From Ceratothoa steindachneri (taxonomy: Eukaryota; Arthropoda; Malacostraca; Isopoda; Cymothoidae): a DNA stretch of 64,000 nt. Under the pieces are notes generated by a model. The model was not told where the DNA came from and searched no databases. It was given only the letters and a program-made list of their open reading frames with translations. Shown here piece after piece: positions 59,020-64,000 of the stretch (positions are counted from its first letter, which is position 1; each line of letters begins with the position of its first letter). The translations under genes were made by a program, and so were the position numbers. Location: NCBI GenBank assembly GCA_963969495.1, contig OZ018329.1, positions 69,490,160 through 69,554,159 on the forward strand, in the 5' to 3' direction.

Positions 59020-59158
59020 TCAAAACTATTACTAAAATCCATTCTAAACTATCATTAAAATGTATTCATAACTATCACTAAAATGCATTTCAATCTATCA
59101 CTAAAATGCATTTAAACTATCACTAAAATGCCTTCAAAACTATCTCTAAAATACCTTC
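59020..59158. repeat. 24-bp tandem repeat, about six units
   Basis: Unit AACTATCACTAAAATGCATT plus 3-5 bases (CATA/CAAA), gradually diverging from left to right. Confidence 0.85.
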
Positions 59159-60484
59159 CACACATTTTCACTTCCTCTTAGATTCATCATCACTTATGAT
59201 TATCTCTAAAAATATTTTGGTGAAGATGGTATTATTTATTTTTTTGAAATTATTTATTATTTTATTTATTTTATTACTGCTGGTTTTGCATTATAGCATG
59301 AAATAATCTTTTTCTGCCTTAAAACAAAAATACCTAAGAATACAAAACTAAGCCTTTAATTTTAGGTATTTGTCTTTAATTAATGATATAAAGGCAGGTA
59401 TGAGTTTTATATTGACAAGAAAACATAAACGGTTACCAAAAGATTCAAAATATATTACGATAAAAATTTGAAGCGCGGCTCTGCCATTCACTTCATCTCA
59501 TGATATTAAAAATTATTTCAGATGTGAGAATTGATTCATACATTTTACCTTCTTGTTAATTATTTATTAAAACTAGGCGTCTTTACGTTTACACGATACT
59601 ATATTAAGGTCTACAATAAGAACTAAAATGCTAAATGTATTGTTTCAAAATATTCTCTGGCTTTTTAGTGTAATCACAATTAGATGCGAATGGGTAACAT
59701 TTTTGTTTTAAAATTTAGGAGTTAGATGCAACAAGTCGTCAATTTCCATTCCCAAGAAATTCTCAACTGTTGTCTTTGCTCTTCCTGTCACAGATTTTAA
59801 TATTAGTTCTTTCTTTCCTTTATAGGATTTGGTAAAGTCAGGTATAAGATTGTATGTTAATTTCCCCCCGACAGCAGTTCCATGTACTTGTGAGTAAACT
59901 CTTGAAATGATCTTCTAAAAGATTTTTAAGCACTATAACGGCTGTTATTAAACCTTGAACTTTTAAAATGGTATTCAAAAAGGTTTATAACCAATTTACT
60001 TGATTAATATTAACTATTCTGCGGAGGGGAATATTCCAATAATTTACGATAAGCGTAAATAAATTACTTTCATTATAATAATAATATTACGTTGTCATAT
60101 CATGCTAGTCAGGGTTGAGAACTCTCACAGTGCGCCCTCACATCCACTTCGTTAGTTTCCATTGAAAGAAACCTTTTAATAGCTTATCGGATGTATAAAG
60201 ACCAGAATTTATCTGCAGACTTCAAATGAAGGTTAACCAGAGATTTATGTAACTTACTTTTTTACTCCTTTTCAATCCTCGAGATAATCCTTTATAAATG
60301 TTAATTCTTTAATATAAGGATTACAATAACATTTTTCTTATATATATTGCACTAGCGTTTATCCAAATAATAATATAATTATAATCCTGGCTTCTGGCTC
60401 TACATACTATGTTGTATCGTATTTTTCATTAATCGATGTCAAATTCCTCTCTGGTTATGAATTAAGTAGTTTAGTTTTTAGCTT
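59159..60484. other. No gene seen
   Basis: AT-rich, no motif recognised. Confidence 0.5.
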
Positions 60485-60650
60485 GTTTGCCCAGATGGCA
60501 CGAGGACTGGGCGACCAGATCAGCGTTTCGCTCTTCTTCACACCGACTAACCACCGGTTACGTGGCAGGAATCAAGGTAACCTTATGGGAGACGGCCCAA
60601 GAGAATTTAAACTTGCGTGCCATTGTGCAGCAACTGTTGCCATGGAATTT
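60485..60650 (+). pseudogene. Scrap of RNase H LINE (same family as 13.5-14.9 kb)
   Basis: GGGCGACCAGATCAGCGTTT, then CGCTCTTCTTCACACCGA, matches the minus strand of 14,113-14,064 (GGTGACCAGACCAGCGTTTC). CCATGGAA near 60,639 parallels the CCATGG at 13,960. This is the region just after the RNase H domain. Only about 165 bases and no open frame. Confidence 0.6.
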
Positions 60651-63151
60651 TAGAATATCCTAGTACTAGGCTAGAATTTTAATTGCGATGACTTATGCTC
60701 TTGAAGGAAGTCGCTACATAGGCGAATGAAAAAAAAATGTCCAGAAAGCATAATTTTTCTTGTTACTTTTCCACACCAATCGGGGTGTCTTATTCAAATA
60801 CAGATTAACATGGCTGCAGTACCTATATGATTTTAACATATGTAATAAATATTAATCGTCTCAGAAGACCATTGGGAGACGCTAATAGTCGCATATGGAA
60901 AATGCCATTAATTACGTCATTTCCAATTATTTTGTTTCTCCTTTTTTACTTGAGTTTCCAATTTTCTTAAGGAATTGAGCCCAATTCCGTGTTGCATAGA
61001 TAATGTTTTTTAAATCCAAATAAATTAAAATAACATTATGATATTATAAACAATTTACTGAGAATCTTCTGAAAGTAGGTTAAACACAAATGGAGTTTCG
61101 GAAAACCTGTTGACAGACACTTGTGAAATATGGTCCATTTTTTCAAATAATCGATGGCAGGCTATCTACAACAATAAATTTAATAAATAATGACGTTAGT
61201 GTCTTTCATTAACTCTTCTAAGTTATTTTCATGATGTATGTACTACATATATGTAATCTCTGATTGATTTATTGATCTTGATTTTTTCAAAATGGGATAC
61301 TACTTTTCTTGAATGATAATTAATTTAATCTTGACTGCTTCTTTGTTAATAAAATTCCTTTTTCTAAAACTACTTGCCTCCATAAAATTATAAATAAGCA
61401 CTAATTTCTGCTCATCTGGTTGTGTATGTATATGGTGTTGCATTTCCATTTTCCTTCGCTATTACTTTCTTACCATTCACCCCCAAATTACTAGATATGC
61501 AAACCTTTTGCCATGCAATTGTACGTTAGTTTGTGCATTTTACTTTTAAAATCAGTTAAACATAAAACAGATAGCCTCAAATGTCAACATTCCAAGGAAA
61601 TTAATATTTAAGAATTCTTGGCAGAAGGAGAAGATTGGTTTAATCTCAAACAACGAAACATAAGACTTTTCTCTCTTGATTCTTAAAAATGTAAAAAAGT
61701 TAAAAGTTGCTAAATAAATCTATTAACTCACACGATTTAGCAAAGCGGCATAATATTTCTCTATCACATAAAAATAAGGCGAGGGCACTAGAAATACAAG
61801 TTTATTTCTATATTTCAATTATATATTTGTAATTAGAAAACTAGGGTACAGAGGTGAATACTCCTTTAATTATAGTTTCTCTATTATAAATAATTTTAGA
61901 TCTGCAAACATCTTAAGATAACTAATCATTATCGACTAACGTTAGATTTCAGCAGTGGTGTTTATTTCGCAGCAAATTTGCCCTTATATTTCCACTGTAT
62001 TTAATGGAAAACGATCCCTATAATTGTAATTAAATAATAATTAAATGGAAAATATCCCCCCAAAATAATTCATATACATTTGCTATAAATTTACTGTGCT
62101 TAAGATCCATTAATGGGGCAGAAAAATAAAATAAAAAATTCAGAAAATAGTTCCGATTCTGAATTAGATTAATGGGGAAAAGGGACAAACAAAAGAGTAG
62201 ATAGAAGTGGTAGATAGCAGCCCACGGTAGAAATATCTAATCCAGATTTAACGAGAAATTTATAGTTTTGATTCAGTAGGATTTTGAACTGAGAATGAAA
62301 ATCGGCTGAGGATGCGAAGTGATAATCAAAAAAGGATTAAGTGAGACTTTCTTCGGTAATTTATGGCATAATCCCGGCAAGGAACGGAACTTTATTTTAC
62401 TGGTCTGCCTGTGGAGGAAAGAATGTACGATTGAAGCAGAATATAGCTTCAGCAGTGTGCAAAATTCAGCAGGTATATTTGAAAATGACGCATACTGGGT
62501 ACAAAAAGGAAATATTCCTTCATAATATATAAGTTCTAAACTCACACCCTTGGGTAAATATCTTGAGCATTTCCCAATCTCCCTAAATTATAAAATATTC
62601 TGGTTATAAATACGGATAACAAATTTCTATCCGCTCACATATTTATTGAGTTCGAATTTAATATCTACCGTTGTGGCGAATATATATCTTCGCTCATTAT
62701 GCTATAACTATAATAGATAAACAAATATTTTTAATGTTTTCTAATGATTTCATTTATAATTACATTGCGACTAAAATTACGAGCTAAATACAGAAACTGG
62801 AGAAAATTCTTTTCTTTTAGATTTTAGTTTCTGGAGAAAGTATATTTATTGTCTGCATCAAAATATTCTTCAGGACTAAAAGAGAAGGCCAGTGATATTT
62901 TAGGTTAAAACGATGATATAATAAGTTTGGCTGACCTAAATTTGGGTGTATATTATATTATATAACAAATAAAATAAAAATATTGATAATTAATAGTGTA
63001 TTTTTTTAAGTATTTGGGATTGTTGTAGCTAAGAGAGAGATGAAGGGTCCAGTAAAACATTCCTCAGCGTTTTTCCGGGTTGTGACACCAGTTTTCGTTT
63101 CTTGAGCTATTAACAACATCTATTGTATTTCACGCGTCATGTCATTTTTCC

Positions 63152-63155
<4 letters not shown>
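60651..63155. other. No gene seen
   Basis: AT-rich. Open frames at 62,273-62,545 (minus) and 62,319-62,532 (plus) show no recognised domain. Confidence 0.5.

Positions 63156-63217
<62 letters not shown>
63156..63217. repeat. (TA)n microsatellite
   Basis: About 62 bases of TA alternation. Confidence 0.95.
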
Positions 63218-63219
<2 letters not shown>

Positions 63220-63571
63220 TGGTATAAAGTCGAGGGCAACAGCTTGTTTGGTTGAGCTTGCACTGCAGTGTTTTTTAAACTTTTCAAATATTCCTTCTTC
63301 AGAGAGCGAAAGGTGAGGAAATACGCTGGAAAGTGGTATTTCTTTATTAGCAAAGACGTCTTTCAACCATTTCACGGACACCGGTCAGATCCTTGGCAAA
63401 CGACGAAAAATTAGAGAAAATGAGAACTATTTATGCATTATTATCTTAACATGAAAATATTGGTTTGGACAGAACAAATGAAAGAAAATTTATAAAGATC
63501 GAATAATGTTTAGATCGGTAAACTATAAGTACAAAAATTATTAAACCCACGAGTAAAAGAGAAACATCAAA
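63218..63571. other. No gene seen; segment starting at a TA array
   Basis: Begins directly at the TA array and contains CCTTCTTCAGAGAGCGAAAGG (63,291-63,311), a small CCTT/AAGG hairpin with GCGAAAG. It could be a further degraded PLE-like piece, but the support is weak. Confidence 0.3.
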
Positions 63572-63733
63572 AGGTAACAGAGATTAGGTGGTTCACCCGC
63601 TACATGTATGAAGTTGCAACAGTGGAATAGATAGATGGATGCGTGGTTCGCATCCTAGGTAACAGAGATTAGGTGGTTCACCCGCTACATGTATGAAATT
63701 GCAACAGTGGAATAGATAGATGGATGCGTGGTT
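63572..63733 (+). repeat. 85-bp tandem duplication
   Basis: AGGTAACAGAGATTAGGTGG starts at 63,572 and again at 63,657. The two units differ at one base in the first 76 (GAAGTTGC versus GAAATTGC). The second unit is cut after GCGTGGTT. Confidence 0.95.
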
Positions 63734-64000
63734 TGCTATAATAAGAAGGTTGACAAATATCAACTTCTACTCTTACTCCATTTATCACCTGATATTTATT
63801 TTACTCCTTATCCAACTTCTCTAAACCTTCACCGGATCTCGCCAACCCTTTCCCATCTGGCTCCACTTGGGCTCTTAAAGGAGGGAAAGGGATTTTTTGA
63901 AGCGTCGACCTCGGGTCATTCCTTACCCTCCTTTCCCACTCGGGAGGGAGGAGTGTAAAGGAGCCTGTGCGAGCGATGAAACATTTCACCATACTATGAA
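63734..64000. other. No gene seen
   Basis: GC-richer end of window with C/T-rich strings. No domain recognised in the open frames 63,728-63,958 (plus) or 63,801-63,992 (minus). Confidence 0.4.

Noticed and set aside
63218..63571. Fourth hammerhead-like PLE insert
   Set aside because: Only a 4-bp stem and GCGAAAG remain, with no CUGA/UUGA partner; kept as a weak note only.
63640..63660. tRNA B box-like GGTTCGCATCC
   Set aside because: No matching A box at tRNA spacing and no cloverleaf; chance match within the 85-bp duplication.

Overview
This is eukaryotic, AT-rich, gene-poor animal DNA, most likely from an arthropod. The best guess is a crustacean. The mobile elements are of animal types (DD34D mariner, Tc1, hAT, Penelope-like elements, non-LTR LINEs), and several LINE fragments read to me like those of decapods and other crustaceans; that last point is recall, not a search. 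There are many long (TA)n arrays and other low-complexity tracts. I see no convincing host protein-coding gene, tRNA, rRNA or CRISPR. The window is a transposon graveyard: nearly every recognisable coding stretch is a broken transposase or reverse transcriptase.

Layout. 0-9 kb: a GIY-YIG endonuclease remnant of a Penelope-like element (PLE), a small non-autonomous hAT element, a 5'-truncated LINE (5.3-6.7 kb), and a TA-bounded PLE-like fragment at 7.8 kb. 8.9-11.5 kb: an inverted-repeat element with CACTG-type ends that carries a broken gene for a protein family of unknown function. 12.5-15.6 kb: an internally deleted mariner, the 3' part of an RNase H LINE, a hAT terminus and a hAT scrap. 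16.1-18.4 kb: a long perfect-centred palindrome between (TA)n arrays, then a full-length mariner-like element with TA duplication. 18.85-20.74 kb: a decayed ZBED5-like hAT transposase. 21.0-23.9 kb: a dispersed AT-rich repeat next to the 5' half of an RNase H-type LINE on the minus strand. 24.1-24.7 kb: a PLE reverse transcriptase with a ruined catalytic site. 25.8-27.4 kb: another LINE. 29.0-29.9 kb: a Tc1 transposase. 30.85-31.9 kb: another hAT.

33.07-36.51 kb: a second CACTG-ended element with the same unknown protein family. A complete mariner-like element is nested just inside its right end. 37.1-45.4 kb: two copies of one LINE family, the first joining its 5' leader directly to the RT region, the second with gag, endonuclease and RT. 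Between them lie a partial dispersed repeat and a 450-bp purine tract. 45.6-48.3 kb: compound microsatellite, an endonuclease scrap, a ZMYM1-like hAT and a second TA-bounded palindrome. 51-54.5 kb: TAGNN pentamer repeat, LINE 3' end, a small inverted-repeat element with perfect 8-bp duplication, and a second mariner copy with a different internal deletion. 54.7-64 kb: dispersed repeats, a 41-bp minisatellite with a duplicated flank, a 24-bp repeat, a LINE scrap and an 85-bp tandem duplication.

Two themes go beyond routine annotation. First, the unknown protein family sits between CACTG-type inverted repeats in both copies and shows spaced acidic motifs, which suggests an uncharacterised DNA-transposon transposase. 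Second, three TA-bounded inserts share a hairpin with flanking UUGA/CUGAU...GAAA core that resembles degenerate hammerhead ribozymes of PLEs, and PLE coding debris is present in the same window.
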